A stretch of 63,354 bases of DNA from assembly GCF_904846705.1 (NCBI RefSeq), contig NZ_CAJHBS010000021.1:1-63354 (forward strand), in the 5' to 3' direction. Shown here one piece after another: positions 1-9,125 of this stretch. The DNA comes from Psychrobacter sp. Pi2-52 (GTDB lineage: Bacteria; Pseudomonadota; Gammaproteobacteria; Pseudomonadales; Moraxellaceae). Every line of letters begins with the position of its first letter. Position 1 is the stretch's first letter. The translations under genes were made by a program, and so were the position numbers. Below the pieces are notes generated by a model. The model saw nothing but the letters and a program-made list of their open reading frames with translations, made no database searches and was not told the DNA's origin.

Positions 1-317
1 CTTTTGGGTGTTCTAAGGTCTTTTTTTTGACTGATGCCAAGTCGCTTTAGGGCATGATAAATGCCTGTTTTACTACAGTTTAGACGACGCGCTCGCTCAT
101 ACTGGTAATCATCGGGATGTTCTTTAACATCATTAAGTAGCGCGTCATCTGGTATTTTATAGGGTTTGGTTTGCCTGGTTGTTTTACTATGAACACGTCT
201 CTTCCAGTTCTGTATAGTGGTTGGGCTAAGATTATAGAACTCAGCTGCCTCGGCAAAGGTCATACCATCATCTATACTTTTAAGAACTTGTTTACGAAAA
301 TCTAGTGAGTAAGTCAT
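1..317 (-). CDS. IS630-family transposase, N-terminal part, cut by the window edge
   Basis: Translating the minus strand from the ATG at 317 gives an open frame of about 105 codons that runs off the left edge without a stop. It begins MTYSLDFRKQVL and contains a helix-turn-helix stretch (FAEAAEFYNLSPTTIQNWKRR, about residues 21-41), then a second basic helical region ending ALKRLGISQKKDLR. This pattern of tandem HTH followed by a spacer is that of the N-terminal DNA-binding half of IS630/Tc1-mariner type transposases. The DDE catalytic half would lie beyond position 1. A run of eight A (on the minus strand) at 28-21, near the end of the visible frame, could be a slippage site, since some elements of this family make the full protein by frameshifting; that is inference. 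Whether the element is intact cannot be judged here. Confidence 0.8.
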   Translation of the reverse strand, partial: MTYSLDFRKQVLKSIDDGMTFAEAAEFYNLSPTTIQNWKRRVHSKTTRQTKPYKIPDDALLNDVKEHPDDYQYERARRLNCSKTGIYHALKRLGISQKKDLRTPK

Positions 318-378
318 GGTCTTTATAATAACAATTGGGTTTGATAATTAATTTATAACATTTTTAGGTGGGCTTGAC
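1..378 (-). mobile_element. IS630-like insertion sequence, 5' end only
   Basis: The transposase frame (1-317) is preceded on its 5' side by about 60 bp of AT-rich DNA that ends in AGTCAAGCCCACC on the minus strand, next to a TA at 379-380. IS630 elements duplicate TA on insertion, so I place the outer end near 378. The other end is outside the window, so the terminal repeat and the TA duplication cannot be confirmed. The element sits downstream of the ispB terminator and breaks no visible gene. Confidence 0.5.
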
Positions 379-472
379 TATAGTTTTTGAGAAGGTACTT
401 CTTAATTTATGAGCTTCTTATTCATCAATTGCTGAAGGAGTTTGCTAAAAAGCCATGCTAAAAAATTCTGTC

Positions 473-515
473 AAAAAAAAGAGTCGTCTTAATTAGTTAA
501 TAACACAGACGACTC
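473..515 (-). terminator. Rho-independent terminator of ispB
   Basis: On the minus strand GAGTCGTCT pairs with AGACGACTC (9 bp, loop of about 17 nt) and is followed by eight T. It lies 9 bp beyond the ispB stop codon. Confidence 0.8.
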
Positions 516-523
516 AGCGTTAA

Positions 524-1549
524 TTATACTAATCGGGCGCTAGCGAGTTCAGTCAATTGATATAAGCCTGTACGATAACGGTTGTCTGGTAGCGTACTCA
601 GTGCATCTTGTGCCAGTTTAGTTTCTTCTAGAGCGCGCTGCTTACAATAAGCCAATGAGCCAGAACTACGTACCAATTCAATAAGCTGTTCAGCGTTTGG
701 TGTCTTACCTGTCTGAACGGCAATACGTAACTGCTCATAGCCTTCAGTGTCGCTGTCTTTGAGTAGCTCGAGTGCTTTGATAGTCGGTAGGGTAGGTTTG
801 CCTTCAGCAAGATCATCGCCTAAGTTTTTGCCCATCACTTCACTGTCGCCACTATAGTCGAGCACATCATCGATAATTTGGAAAGCATTACCAAAATGCT
901 GTCCGAAATTGCCCAATGCCGTCATATATTCTGTCTTGTCTTGCAAGATAGCAGCACCTTGGGTCGCCATCATGAAAAGGCGTGATGTTTTGCCATCGAT
1001 AATGCATAAGTAATCTTCTTCTGTCGCGGCAGGGTTATGCTGGTGCTGTAGCTGTAACACTTCGCCTTCGGCAATGTCACAAGTCCCATCGGAGAACACT
1101 TGCAACAATGGCAGGCTCTGAAAGCCAACCAAGAGATTAAAAGCACGAGCAATCAAATAGTCACCGACCAATACGGCAGTGGCGTTGTCCCACGTTGCAT
1201 TTGCCGTCGGTTTTCCACGGCGTTGCCCTGACTCATCAATGACATCATCATGGACTAGGGTAGCGGTATGTAACATTTCCGTGATAGCAGCTAGATGCAT
1301 GGCCTTTTCTGATGGATTGTCATCGAACATACGTGCGCAAAGCAAGGTAATCAACGGACGCATACGTTTGCCGCCAGCATTGATCACGTGTTGCGAGACG
1401 CTCATAACGAGCTGTACTTTTGAGTTGAGACTACCAAATACTTGCTTGTCCATCACCTCAAAATCATTGGCCACGATACTTTGAATATCAGCATAGCTAG
1501 GGGTTGATTGCGGAATGGAATCGGTGTTACTTAAAGAGGTAATAGTCAT
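524..1549 (-). CDS. ispB: Octaprenyl diphosphate synthase
   Basis: A trans-prenyltransferase of 341 aa that elongates farnesyl diphosphate with isopentenyl diphosphate to make the C40 side chain of ubiquinone. Both aspartate-rich motifs are present: DDVID at about 101-105 and DDVLD at about 227-231, with GGKRMRP (about 59-65) and GDYL (about 129-132) as further family signatures. Length is close to the usual 320-330 aa, plus a short N-terminal extension. The gene is divergent from rplU-rpmA, the common arrangement in gamma-proteobacteria. It fits the ubiE-ubiJ-ubiB operon further along the window, which acts on the ring carrying this tail. Octaprenyl versus nonaprenyl chain length cannot be decided from motifs alone. 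Confidence 0.95.
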   Translation of the reverse strand: MTITSLSNTDSIPQSTPSYADIQSIVANDFEVMDKQVFGSLNSKVQLVMSVSQHVINAGGKRMRPLITLLCARMFDDNPSEKAMHLAAITEMLHTATLVHDDVIDESGQRRGKPTANATWDNATAVLVGDYLIARAFNLLVGFQSLPLLQVFSDGTCDIAEGEVLQLQHQHNPAATEEDYLCIIDGKTSRLFMMATQGAAILQDKTEYMTALGNFGQHFGNAFQIIDDVLDYSGDSEVMGKNLGDDLAEGKPTLPTIKALELLKDSDTEGYEQLRIAVQTGKTPNAEQLIELVRSSGSLAYCKQRALEETKLAQDALSTLPDNRYRTGLYQLTELASARLV

Positions 1550-2118
1550 AATAAATAGTCATATTAATAAGAGTAAAGAGAGTTTTTATAACCTTGACTT
1601 CATTTATCTATAGGTAAGGTATTATTTCGCTTATGATAGCATAGCTATCTGCTTAAATTGTTGGTTAAAGTATATAGCACAAGTAGGTCAAGCATATGAT
1701 ATACAGGGCTTACTATGCCTATTGAATAGAATAAAAACGATAAGAAATGTCTTATGTTGTACAGATATATTTTCTAGCGCGTTTTAAGCTTATTGGTCAC
1801 ATAAATGATTCATAAAAGGCTGTAAGTAACTGATTGCATAAGTTATAATGGCCGCTGTTGGGCTTAATCTATCACTTATCATTACTATTCCTCATGTTTA
1901 TATTCGTATTGTCATTTATTGACTTTCTTTGATGAGCAGCAGTTATAGCAAAACGAGAGATGGTCATTAGTGTAACCACCTTGCAAAAACAAGAGGCGCG
2001 GCTTGCTTTTATGAGCAAAAAGCCGTAAAATCTTGCCTTTAATTTTTCCCTGTCGTGTTCGTCGTAAAAGCGTTGATATAACATCAGCCACGGCACACGG
2101 GTTAAACGGAGTCATACA
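1550..2118. other. Intergenic region between divergent ispB and rplU
   Basis: 569 bp without a convincing gene. The small minus-strand frames here lack ribosome binding sites and family features. It should hold the ispB promoter and the rplU promoter with its leader (a -35/-10 pair near 1919-1948). A hairpin, CGGCTT pairing with AAGCCG at 1999-2025, lies in the likely rplU leader. Confidence 0.5.
1919..1948 (+). promoter_or_regulatory. Putative sigma-70 promoter of rplU-rpmA
   Basis: TTGACT (1919-1924) is separated by 18 bp from TTATAG (1943-1948). A start near 1955 would give a leader of about 165 nt before rplU, containing the hairpin at 1999-2025. Found by eye only. Confidence 0.4.
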
Positions 2119-2430
2119 ATGTACGCAGTAATCAAAACTGGTGGTAAACAGCACCGTGTAGTCGTCGATGAATTGCTTAAAGTTGAACTACTAAAAGCAG
2201 AAAAAGGCGAAACAATCAAATTTGAAGACGTGTTGATGGTTGTTGACGGCGATAACGTCAAAATCGGTCAGCCTGTTGTTGACGGCGCTAGCGTAGAAGT
2301 TGAAGTTGTTGAGCATGGTCGCGGCGAAAAAATCCGTATCATCAAGCACAACCGTCGTAAGCATTATCACAAAGAACAAGGTCACCGCCAATGGTATACC
2401 TTGTTAAAAATCAAAGCGATTAATGCCTAA
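2119..2430 (+). CDS. rplU: 50S ribosomal protein L21
   Basis: A 103-aa protein beginning [14 protein letters not shown], the L21 signature, with the basic 23S rRNA-binding segment [20 protein letters not shown] towards the C-terminus. Full length for the family. It is followed after 91 bp by rpmA, the usual pair, and both probably share one transcript ending at the hairpin at 2829-2866. The long leader with a hairpin leaves room for feedback control at RNA level, but no known motif was recognised. Confidence 0.98.
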   Translation: MYAVIKTGGKQHRVVVDELLKVELLKAEKGETIKFEDVLMVVDGDNVKIGQPVVDGASVEVEVVEHGRGEKIRIIKHNRRKHYHKEQGHRQWYTLLKIKAINA

Positions 2431-2521
2431 TTATCCATTTAGCAATTATTGCTAAATAGCGCACTAAATGCTTAAGAGTTATCGCATCAGCGATAAGTCA
2501 AATTAACAAGGAGATTTTCTC

Positions 2522-2779
2522 ATGGCACATAAAAAAGCTGCCGGTTCGAGCCGTAACGGTCGTGATTCAAACCCAAAAATGCTAGGCGTAAAAATCTTTG
2601 GTGGCCAAGCTATCACAGCTGGTAACATCATCGTTCGTCAACGTGGTACAGAATTCCACGCAGGCGAAGGCGTTGGCATGGGTCGTGACCATACTTTATT
2701 TGCACTGAATGACGGTGTTGTAAAGTTTGCGACCAAAGGTAAATTTAACCGTCGTTATGTTACGGTTGAAAACGCATAA
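2522..2779 (+). CDS. rpmA: 50S ribosomal protein L27
   Basis: An 85-aa protein beginning [16 protein letters not shown], the conserved N-terminal tail that reaches the peptidyl transferase centre, followed by the L27 core with GGQ, IVRQRGT and [10 protein letters not shown] good ribosome binding site (AAGGAGA) precedes the ATG. It is the second gene of the rplU-rpmA pair and is followed by a strong terminator. Confidence 0.98.
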   Translation: MAHKKAAGSSRNGRDSNPKMLGVKIFGGQAITAGNIIVRQRGTEFHAGEGVGMGRDHTLFALNDGVVKFATKGKFNRRYVTVENA

Positions 2780-2828
2780 TTATCTATTTAGATCGTTTGA
2801 TTCTTTGAATAGAATGGTCAGATAATTA

Positions 2829-2866
2829 AAAAAGCCCTTACTGCCTTATGGTAGTAGGGGCTTTTT
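2829..2866 (+). terminator. Terminator of rplU-rpmA
   Basis: AAAAGCCCTTACT pairs with AGTAGGGGCTTTT around a short loop, ending in a T run. It lies 50 bp after the rpmA stop. Confidence 0.9.
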
Positions 2867-2999
2867 ACGTTTGTAGGGTATCGTAAGATAATGATAAGAA
2901 TTAGGGAATGGTATTTTGAACAATAACACTCAACGCTGGTTCTTAAAATATACTATTTCAACAATCTCAACTAGTATCTTTTTATGAAAGACGGATAGT

Positions 3000-3644
3000 T
3001 TGAATAAAAGGTTTGATGAGATAATAAATGAAATCGTGGATAGATTTGAAGGAAAAATGAAAAAACAGCACTATATTTCTCATAAGACCATGCTAAATAT
3101 CCTTAATGACTTATCACCTTTTAAATATATCTATCTTTATGGATTCGGGCTCGTGTTTTTTACACCGTTAATGTTTGGGAATTATTTCTCGGATTTTGCC
3201 GGAATAACACCCTTCGCTCAATCCATGGAGCTAGCCTCGGGTAGAATAAGACTTTTGAATGACCTTACAGTCTTGTACTTCATAATGATTTTTATTGTTA
3301 TAACAGCTGCTTATTTTTTTAAAGGATTGTCATTCGAGATTGTCAGAGAATTCAAATTAGCTGCAAGAAATTCAAATAAGTTGAATCATGAAGTGGGAGA
3401 AAATCCCAAAAGATCTATCTTTATAACTGCATCGCTACTTATCGCTATCAACTTAGGCTGGGTTTGGTTTTTTGGTTTTACTTCAGCGGGTAACTCTAAA
3501 GTAATGAGAAGTTATTTAGAGGGAACTGAAACTTTCATCATCATAGCTATTTCTTTAGGATTTCTAGCAAATTTTTATCTATTAATTTATGCATTATTAA
3601 TGATGGAAGGCAGAAAGCACGTCATCTTTCAAGGAAACCATTAG
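3000..3644 (+). CDS. Hypothetical membrane protein with four predicted helices
   Basis: I do not recognise the family. The 214-aa frame starts with TTG at 3000. An in-frame ATG at 3057 (codon 20) has AAGGA just upstream and may be the real start (195 aa). Four hydrophobic segments are visible: about 40-62 (YIYLYGFGLVFFTPLMF), 91-108 (LYFIMIFIVITAAYFF), 138-158 (SIFITASLLIAINLGWVWFF) and 178-200 (FIIIAISLGFLANFYLLIYAL), with a charged N-terminus and a charged cytoplasm-like stretch between helices 2 and 3. The coding DNA is clearly more AT-rich than rpmA before it and lolA after it, which suggests recent acquisition. It stands alone with no partner gene, so no function is proposed. Confidence 0.7.
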   Translation: MNKRFDEIINEIVDRFEGKMKKQHYISHKTMLNILNDLSPFKYIYLYGFGLVFFTPLMFGNYFSDFAGITPFAQSMELASGRIRLLNDLTVLYFIMIFIVITAAYFFKGLSFEIVREFKLAARNSNKLNHEVGENPKRSIFITASLLIAINLGWVWFFGFTSAGNSKVMRSYLEGTETFIIIAISLGFLANFYLLIYALLMMEGRKHVIFQGNH

Positions 3645-4019
3645 TCATAATAATGAAATTGCTTACCAAAATTGAGATGAGCATTCAGTTGTAGCAGACA
3701 TATTTCTTGCTCTTTTATACTGTTAACTTACCTACTTAAAGGTTTAGCTGTATTCATTACCTCGGTTTCGCCAACTAACGATGCTACATGCAAACTTTTA
3801 CCGTGTAACTGTATTGGTTACAAGCGTGTATGGCAGCCGTAGTAAAGATTGCAAATCATGACTAGGCGCGTAATAAAAAAACTGGCACACTGTTGCCATT
3901 GCTGATGGTTACCAGTTTTAACTTTGTAAAATCAGTATTTATAGAAAACAAAAATTTCAATAGAATATTTTATTTTTAGCGACAACTTTAAAGCGATTAT
4001 GCTTTTTTAGAGAGGATTT
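3645..4019. other. Intergenic region upstream of lolA
   Basis: 375 bp with no gene seen. It holds an imperfect stem-loop (AAAACTGG at 3877-3884 against CCAGTTTT at 3912-3919), possibly a weak terminator for the preceding gene, and presumably the lolA promoter in the AT-rich stretch at 3925-3990. Confidence 0.45.
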
Positions 4020-4706
4020 ATGATGAACTTATCTACGAAAAAATCAACCAAACAAAAAATGATGAGTGGTGCTTTAGCAGGTGTATTAATGACATCGATA
4101 GGTATCGCAGCGCCAATGATGGCATTGACTCAAACGGCTACAGCAGCTCCTGCTGATAACCTAACAGCAGCTAAACGTTTGAATAAATTGCTGACCAATA
4201 CCAAGAGTATGACGGCTAATTTTAGTCAAACGACTAAAGGTGCGAGCAGTGGTACGTTTAAAGGCTCTATGAGTGTCCAACGTCCAAATAATTTCCGCTG
4301 GGAAACCAAGTCACCATCAGAGCAGCTGATCGTTGCTAATGGTAACTCTATGTGGGTTTATGACAAGGATTTAGAGCAAGCGACTAAGCAGAATGTTGAC
4401 AGTCAAGTAGGTAATACACCAGCCTTGCTACTATCAGGTGATCCAAGCAAGATTGATCAAAACTTTAAAATCACTCAGCCATATGACAACAAAAACTACT
4501 ATGTGCTCTATCCTAAGTCAGACAGTGCAAGTTTTAAAAGTCTTTCAATAAGCTTTAGTGGTGGCAAACCTGTCATGATGGTATTAAATGATACTTTGGG
4601 ACAGACAACCTCTATTAAGTTTAGCGGTATTAAGATGAACCCAAGTATTGGTAGTAGTCAGTTTAAATTTACACCGCCAAAGGGTGTTGATGTGATTAAT
4701 CAGTAA
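4020..4706 (+). CDS. lolA: Outer-membrane lipoprotein carrier protein LolA
   Basis: Periplasmic chaperone that takes lipoproteins from the LolCDE transporter and delivers them to LolB at the outer membrane. 228 aa with an N-terminal signal peptide of about 42 residues (basic n-region, hydrophobic core GALAGVLMTSIGIAAP, cleavage near TATAAPA). The mature part shows the LolA pattern: RLNKLLTNTKSMTANFSQT, FRWETKSPSEQLIVANG and WVYDKDLEQ, and it ends near FKFTPPKGVDVI. AGAGGA precedes the double ATG. It is a single-gene unit with its own terminator. lolB and lolCDE are not in this window. Confidence 0.95.
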   Translation: MMNLSTKKSTKQKMMSGALAGVLMTSIGIAAPMMALTQTATAAPADNLTAAKRLNKLLTNTKSMTANFSQTTKGASSGTFKGSMSVQRPNNFRWETKSPSEQLIVANGNSMWVYDKDLEQATKQNVDSQVGNTPALLLSGDPSKIDQNFKITQPYDNKNYYVLYPKSDSASFKSLSISFSGGKPVMMVLNDTLGQTTSIKFSGIKMNPSIGSSQFKFTPPKGVDVINQ

Positions 4707-4758
4707 TTAACATAGATATTGCTAGGTTTTGATATCAGTTCAAAATTAGCAACATAAT

Positions 4759-4794
4759 AAAAAGGACAGATCCTATGAGGTCTGTCCTTTTTTA
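4759..4794. terminator. Bidirectional terminator between lolA and scpB
   Basis: AAAAGGACAGATC pairs with GGTCTGTCCTTTT around a 6-nt loop, with a T run on both strands. It serves the convergent lolA and scpB units. Confidence 0.88.
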
Positions 4795-4826
4795 TGTGAG
4801 TAACTATAGTTTGTTCAGCAGAAAAT

Positions 4827-5441
4827 TTAAGACATGGCTCGTATGGTTTCCATATCTGGCATAGGTGGTAATTCATCTAAATGGCTTAATCCAAAGGCAT
4901 CTAAAAACTGCGCAGTAGTATGAAGCAATGCAGGACGGCCTAAAGTATCTTTAAAGCCTTTCTCTACAATCCATCCTTTATCAAACAACTGGCGCAGTAT
5001 ATTGCTCGATAATGTTACTCCGCGCACATGCTCGATATCACTGCGTGTCACAGGTTGTTTATAGGCAATAACACTTAGGGTTTCAAGTAGGGCTTGGCTC
5101 AGGCGTTCCTGACGCTGCGGAAAAATACGCTGAATTAGACTGCTATAGTCATCAGATATCTGTAAACGATAACCGCTGGCGGTCTCATGTAGCCTAAGCA
5201 CACCTGTATCTAAGCGTTGTTGCAGCACTTCCAAAGTCTGCTTTAATTCTTTAGTAGATAATGACAAATGTTTCTTTAATGCGTGAGCGGTCAGCGGTGC
5301 CTCCGATGCATGCAGCAGCACCTCGATACGTTTACTCATCTCTTCCAAAGAATCATGCTGTGCTTCAGCTGATGGAGATGTAGTCATAGTTATTGGGTCT
5401 CGGGTCTCGTCATGTTGCTTTGGGCCTTCAATATCTACCAT
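4827..5441 (-). CDS. scpB: Segregation and condensation protein ScpB
   Basis: 204 aa. ScpB is the winged-helix dimer that joins the SMC-ScpA complex in chromosome organisation. The tandem winged-helix core is visible from about residue 30 (IEVLLHASEAPLTAHALKKHL) through LSVIAYKQPVTRSDIEHVRG, the most conserved stretch, to GRPALLHTTAQFLDAFGL. A short polar N-terminal tail precedes it. It lies 67 bp downstream of scpA and is the last gene of the trpS-scpA-scpB group. No smc gene is in the window. Confidence 0.93.
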   Translation of the reverse strand: MVDIEGPKQHDETRDPITMTTSPSAEAQHDSLEEMSKRIEVLLHASEAPLTAHALKKHLSLSTKELKQTLEVLQQRLDTGVLRLHETASGYRLQISDDYSSLIQRIFPQRQERLSQALLETLSVIAYKQPVTRSDIEHVRGVTLSSNILRQLFDKGWIVEKGFKDTLGRPALLHTTAQFLDAFGLSHLDELPPMPDMETIRAMS

Positions 5442-5508
5442 CTAAAGTATGCTCTTATTTCAATGTTTTTTTCATAGAGAATGGGCTAGGAGATAGTCTT
5501 AGAGGCTA

Positions 5509-6462
5509 CTAGGCTAACCACTGTAATGTGAGATTTGTGGATTCATTATTCATATTAGTCTGATCAGAATTATTGGAAACAGAGTTGACGATACCGCTAT
5601 CTGTCTCAATATTGACCACACCAACTAACTGCCGCTTTATAAGCTCAAGTACGGCGACAAAACTCACGACCACGCCTATTTTACCTTGTGCCTTGTCTAG
5701 TAGCTCATAAAAGGAGCGCGCCCCATCTATACTTAATTGTCTGCTAATACTGGCAATACGATCGGCAAGGGGTACCGCATCAACTTTGATCGTGTGCATT
5801 TGATAGTCGGGCTGTAGCTGCATTTTAAATAAGCTATCAATCAGCAAGTTAGGTGAGTAGCTTGGCAGTTCCGCATTCATAACGTCTTGACCAGGCATAC
5901 TAACCATTGCCAAAAACACATCGTGCTCTAGACGTACTAGATTGTCTAAGCGCTGACTGACTAATTTGATTTGCGCGTATTCTTCAAGGCGCTCGATTAG
6001 CTCTGCTTTTGGGTCACGCTCGTCGGTTGGAGTATCAGGGGCAGGCAATAGCAACTCGGTTTTGATAGCGATGAGCGTTGATGCCATTAGCAGATAATCA
6101 CCTGCTAACTCAAAGTGTTCGGTATCTAGTTCACTGATATAAGCTAAGTACTGCTCAGTGATGGGCAAAATGGGCATTTGGGTCAAATCGACGTTGTTCT
6201 TTTTGACCAAATACAATAGAAAATCCAATGGACCAGCAAACTGCTCTAACCAAATAGCAAAGGCTTGCGGCGGTACATATAGATCTTCTGGCAAGTGCTG
6301 CACAGGCGTCTGATAGATACGTAGCGACATATCATGGTTGACTGACTCATCATGCTCGCTCTGATTGTCTGTAAGTTCGGAGGTTGAATCAGCCATAGCA
6401 GATAAGGCGGCTTTAGACAAAGCCGCCTGTTTGGTGTTTGGTTCAGTTTGCACGTTTAGCAC
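5509..6462 (-). CDS. scpA: Segregation and condensation protein ScpA
   Basis: 317 aa. Kleisin partner of SMC and ScpB. The N-terminal SMC-binding part has the family stretch FAGPLDFLLYLVKKNNVDLTQ (about residues 75-95), then ITEQYLAYI and LAGDYLLMASTLIAIKTELLLP. The C-terminal winged helix follows with GKIGVVVSFVAVLELIKRQLV. It carries about 45 extra polar residues at the N-terminus and an Asn/Ser-rich C-terminal tail compared with typical family members of about 250-280 aa. It lies 48 bp after trpS and 67 bp before scpB in the same orientation. Confidence 0.93.
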   Translation of the reverse strand: MLNVQTEPNTKQAALSKAALSAMADSTSELTDNQSEHDESVNHDMSLRIYQTPVQHLPEDLYVPPQAFAIWLEQFAGPLDFLLYLVKKNNVDLTQMPILPITEQYLAYISELDTEHFELAGDYLLMASTLIAIKTELLLPAPDTPTDERDPKAELIERLEEYAQIKLVSQRLDNLVRLEHDVFLAMVSMPGQDVMNAELPSYSPNLLIDSLFKMQLQPDYQMHTIKVDAVPLADRIASISRQLSIDGARSFYELLDKAQGKIGVVVSFVAVLELIKRQLVGVVNIETDSGIVNSVSNNSDQTNMNNESTNLTLQWLA

Positions 6463-6510
6463 CCGCTTTGATAATAAATTGCGCCAGTAAAACGACTATT
6501 CCAGCAACGA

Positions 6511-7596
6511 TTATTTAAGCTTAGCAAGCGGGCGGATACCGATAGCACGGCGAGCTTTGTCTAGTTGCTTACGACTATGGCGACGGGCTTTATTTGCACC
6601 CATCTGCAAGATTTCTTCTAGCTCTTTTGGATTGGCCATCAGCTCTTCGTAACGTGCACGGAATGGCGCGATTTCATCATTAATCTTGTCAAATAAGGAT
6701 TGCTTAGCGTCACCCCAGCCAATACCAGCAGCATAACGCGCACGCATATCAGCAATCTCTTCAGCGGTCGCAAATGCTTTATAAATCTCAAAGATAGCTG
6801 AATCATCAGGATCTTTTGGCTCATCAGGTAGCTGTGAGTTAGTCACAATTTTCATGATGGCTTTATGCATTTGTTTTTCAGGACTAACCTGTGGATTTGG
6901 CTCACCGAATAGGGGAATCGTATTGCTATAGCTCTTACTCATCTTGCGGCCATCAAGCCCAGTAAGCAGCGGTATATCGTTATCAACGACTGCTGACGGT
7001 AGCGTGAAAAGCGACTTATAACGATGATTAAAAGTACCTGCGATATCACGCGCCATCTCGATATGCTGCACTTGGTCACGCCCAACAGGCACATGGGTCG
7101 CATTAAACATCAAGATATCTGCCGCCATTAGCACGGGATAACCAAACAGACCCATGGTGACACCTTGATCAGGATCGACATCGGCTTTTTCTGTATTGAT
7201 ATCAACGGCTGCTTTATAGGCATGAGCGCGGTTCATCAAACCTTTGGCACATGAGCAGTTCAAAATCCAAGCAAGTTCTGGAATTTCAGGCACGTCTGAC
7301 TGACGATAGAACGTCACACGCTCAGGGTCTAAACCACAAGCAATCCACGTAGCGGCAATGGCTCTCGTCGATTCGTGAATGATAGCAGGGTCATAGCAGC
7401 CGATGATGCCATGGTAGTCTGCTAAAAAGAAAAACGCTTCATGATCACTATTTTGAATAGACTCAATCGCTGGACGAATAGCGCCAACATAGTTACCTAA
7501 ATGTGGAATGCCAGTTGGTTTAATACCAGTCAGGATGCGCTTAGCTTCGGTTGAAGTATCAGAAGTTTGATTGTCAGGAGTACTGTTATTGCTCAT
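6511..7596 (-). CDS. trpS: Tryptophanyl-tRNA synthetase
   Basis: Class Ic aminoacyl-tRNA synthetase of 361 aa that charges tRNA-Trp. The Rossmann-fold signatures are present: the HIGH equivalent PHLGN at about 31-35 within [18 protein letters not shown], and the KMSKS loop in [12 protein letters not shown] at about 215-226. ADYHGI and GRDQVQHIE are further family motifs. It is the first gene of the trpS-scpA-scpB group, and the close spacing suggests a shared transcript. A 20-residue Ser/Thr-rich extension precedes the catalytic core. There is no leader peptide or T-box upstream that I can see. Confidence 0.96.
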   Translation of the reverse strand: MSNNSTPDNQTSDTSTEAKRILTGIKPTGIPHLGNYVGAIRPAIESIQNSDHEAFFFLADYHGIIGCYDPAIIHESTRAIAATWIACGLDPERVTFYRQSDVPEIPELAWILNCSCAKGLMNRAHAYKAAVDINTEKADVDPDQGVTMGLFGYPVLMAADILMFNATHVPVGRDQVQHIEMARDIAGTFNHRYKSLFTLPSAVVDNDIPLLTGLDGRKMSKSYSNTIPLFGEPNPQVSPEKQMHKAIMKIVTNSQLPDEPKDPDDSAIFEIYKAFATAEEIADMRARYAAGIGWGDAKQSLFDKINDEIAPFRARYEELMANPKELEEILQMGANKARRHSRKQLDKARRAIGIRPLAKLK

Positions 7597-7704
7597 GGAA
7601 AATCCGTTATTTTGTTTATCAAATTATTATCAGTGCACAGCTAAAATGCAAAATATTAGCCGCAAAGTATAGCAAACTTCACCAGTATTTTTGGGAATAA
7701 AGAT

Positions 7705-8793
7705 TTACTTATAGATATCAGTACGACCGTTTGGGCCATGTTTGAAGCGGCGATGGAACCACATCCACTGAGTGGGATCAATACGAATGAGCCCTTCTAA
7801 AACTTCATTGACCCGAGTGGCATCAGCGACTTCATCTTTACTTGGATAGTTGTCTAATTCTGGCGTAATCGTCAAATGATAATGGGGGCGTTTACCACGC
7901 GGCAAATTATCAGGTGTCTGCCGATAAGTATGAAGTGCCATAACAGCTGGTGGCTTTGCTTTGCTGCCCAGTTTTGCCATGCGACGCGATGCAGTGATAG
8001 TCGCGGCGGGCACACCGAAGAATGGTGCCATAACACCTTGCTTGAGGCCATAGTCTTGGTCAGGAGAATACCAGATGACGTGTCCTGCTTTGATAGAGGT
8101 AACTAGGCTACGCATATCACGACTAGAGATTTGCTTACCAAATATATTGGTACGACCATTATAAATAAACCAGTCTAATAAAGGATTGTTTTGCGTACGA
8201 TACATACAATCTACAGGGAAAAACTGCGCACATAATAGGCCACCCAAATCTAGCATCGTATAATGCGCACCGAGCAGGATAACTGGTCGCTGCTCATTTT
8301 GCGCATTAACAATATGCTGTAACCCTGAGATGGATACAGTTCTAGTAAATATATCTGGCCTGAACCAAGCGCATAACGTTTCAAACACACCAATACCTTG
8401 ATTGACAAAGACTTGCTTGGCCATCAGTTCACGTTCAGCTTCGGGCTTTTCTGGAAAAGCCAACTTCAGATTGATTAGCGTATCGCGTCTACGTGAGCCA
8501 GCAACTTTATAAATCAACATACCGAGCTTACGACCTAGCCAAAACTGCCAACGTAACGGCAGATATATCATGGGTAGCATTATCAAAAATAACAGCCAAA
8601 TGCCCCAATTCTTTGGTGATAAGAACTGCCACTGAAATGGCTTGTTATCTGCTTGCGCTGTACGCTTATGATTTTGGGTAATTGTCGGCGTGCCAGCAGG
8701 TATAGCAGGCGACTTAGCCGACTGTTTCATGCTAGGCGGTACGCTGCTATTGGCAGATGGCTTGCTAGGGTCGAATTGTTCTGGCGCTTTCAT
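7705..8793 (-). CDS. lpxL: Lipid A late acyltransferase (LpxL/HtrB family)
   Basis: Inner-membrane enzyme that adds a secondary acyl chain to lipid A. The H-X4-D catalytic motif is seen in LGAHYTMLD (His near residue 175), with a membrane anchor (WGIWLLFLIMLPMIYLP) before it and the family motifs WYSPDQDYG and MWFHRRFK. I chose the ATG at 8793 because AGAAGGA stands just upstream; an upstream ATG pair at 8826 would add 11 residues but lacks a ribosome binding site. The N-terminal 35 residues are Pro/Ser-rich. Which acyl chain is transferred, and hence LpxL versus LpxM, cannot be decided from the sequence. Confidence 0.88.
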   Translation of the reverse strand: MKAPEQFDPSKPSANSSVPPSMKQSAKSPAIPAGTPTITQNHKRTAQADNKPFQWQFLSPKNWGIWLLFLIMLPMIYLPLRWQFWLGRKLGMLIYKVAGSRRRDTLINLKLAFPEKPEAERELMAKQVFVNQGIGVFETLCAWFRPDIFTRTVSISGLQHIVNAQNEQRPVILLGAHYTMLDLGGLLCAQFFPVDCMYRTQNNPLLDWFIYNGRTNIFGKQISSRDMRSLVTSIKAGHVIWYSPDQDYGLKQGVMAPFFGVPAATITASRRMAKLGSKAKPPAVMALHTYRQTPDNLPRGKRPHYHLTITPELDNYPSKDEVADATRVNEVLEGLIRIDPTQWMWFHRRFKHGPNGRTDIYK

Positions 8794-9125
8794 AATATCC
8801 TTCTGCAGCACGGTTTGAGGCATCATGGCTAATAATAAAAAGTTACTGATATGATGGGGTAGCGTTTAATGCTTTGCAAGTTAGAATTTCTACAGACGCT
8901 CTACTTTGCAGTGTCGAAACAAGGTGCTCATGTTAATTATTACCGTAAAACAAAGCTGGTTTGATGAAGACAATCAGATAATCAACACGCTATCAGTAGG
9001 CATAAAAAAACCTTATAAGCTGTGACCAGCTTATAAGGTTTTGCAAAACCAGACTCTTATTTAACTTTGTTACTGAAGCTCTGAGAAAAAGACAACAGCA
9101 GCAAAAAGATAAGAGAGAGTTTTGA
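8794..9125. other. Intergenic region between the acyltransferase gene and rpsI
   Basis: 332 bp with no gene. It contains the rpsI terminator at 9004-9042 and should contain the acyltransferase promoter near 8830-8990. Confidence 0.5.
9004..9042 (-). terminator. Terminator of rplM-rpsI
   Basis: AAAACCTTATAAGCTG pairs with CAGCTTATAAGGTTTT around a 4-nt loop, with seven T following on the minus strand. A very strong hairpin. Confidence 0.92.

Noticed and set aside
1872..2154. Minus-strand frames overlapping the rplU leader
   Set aside because: They run across the rplU promoter and start codon, with no initiation signals.
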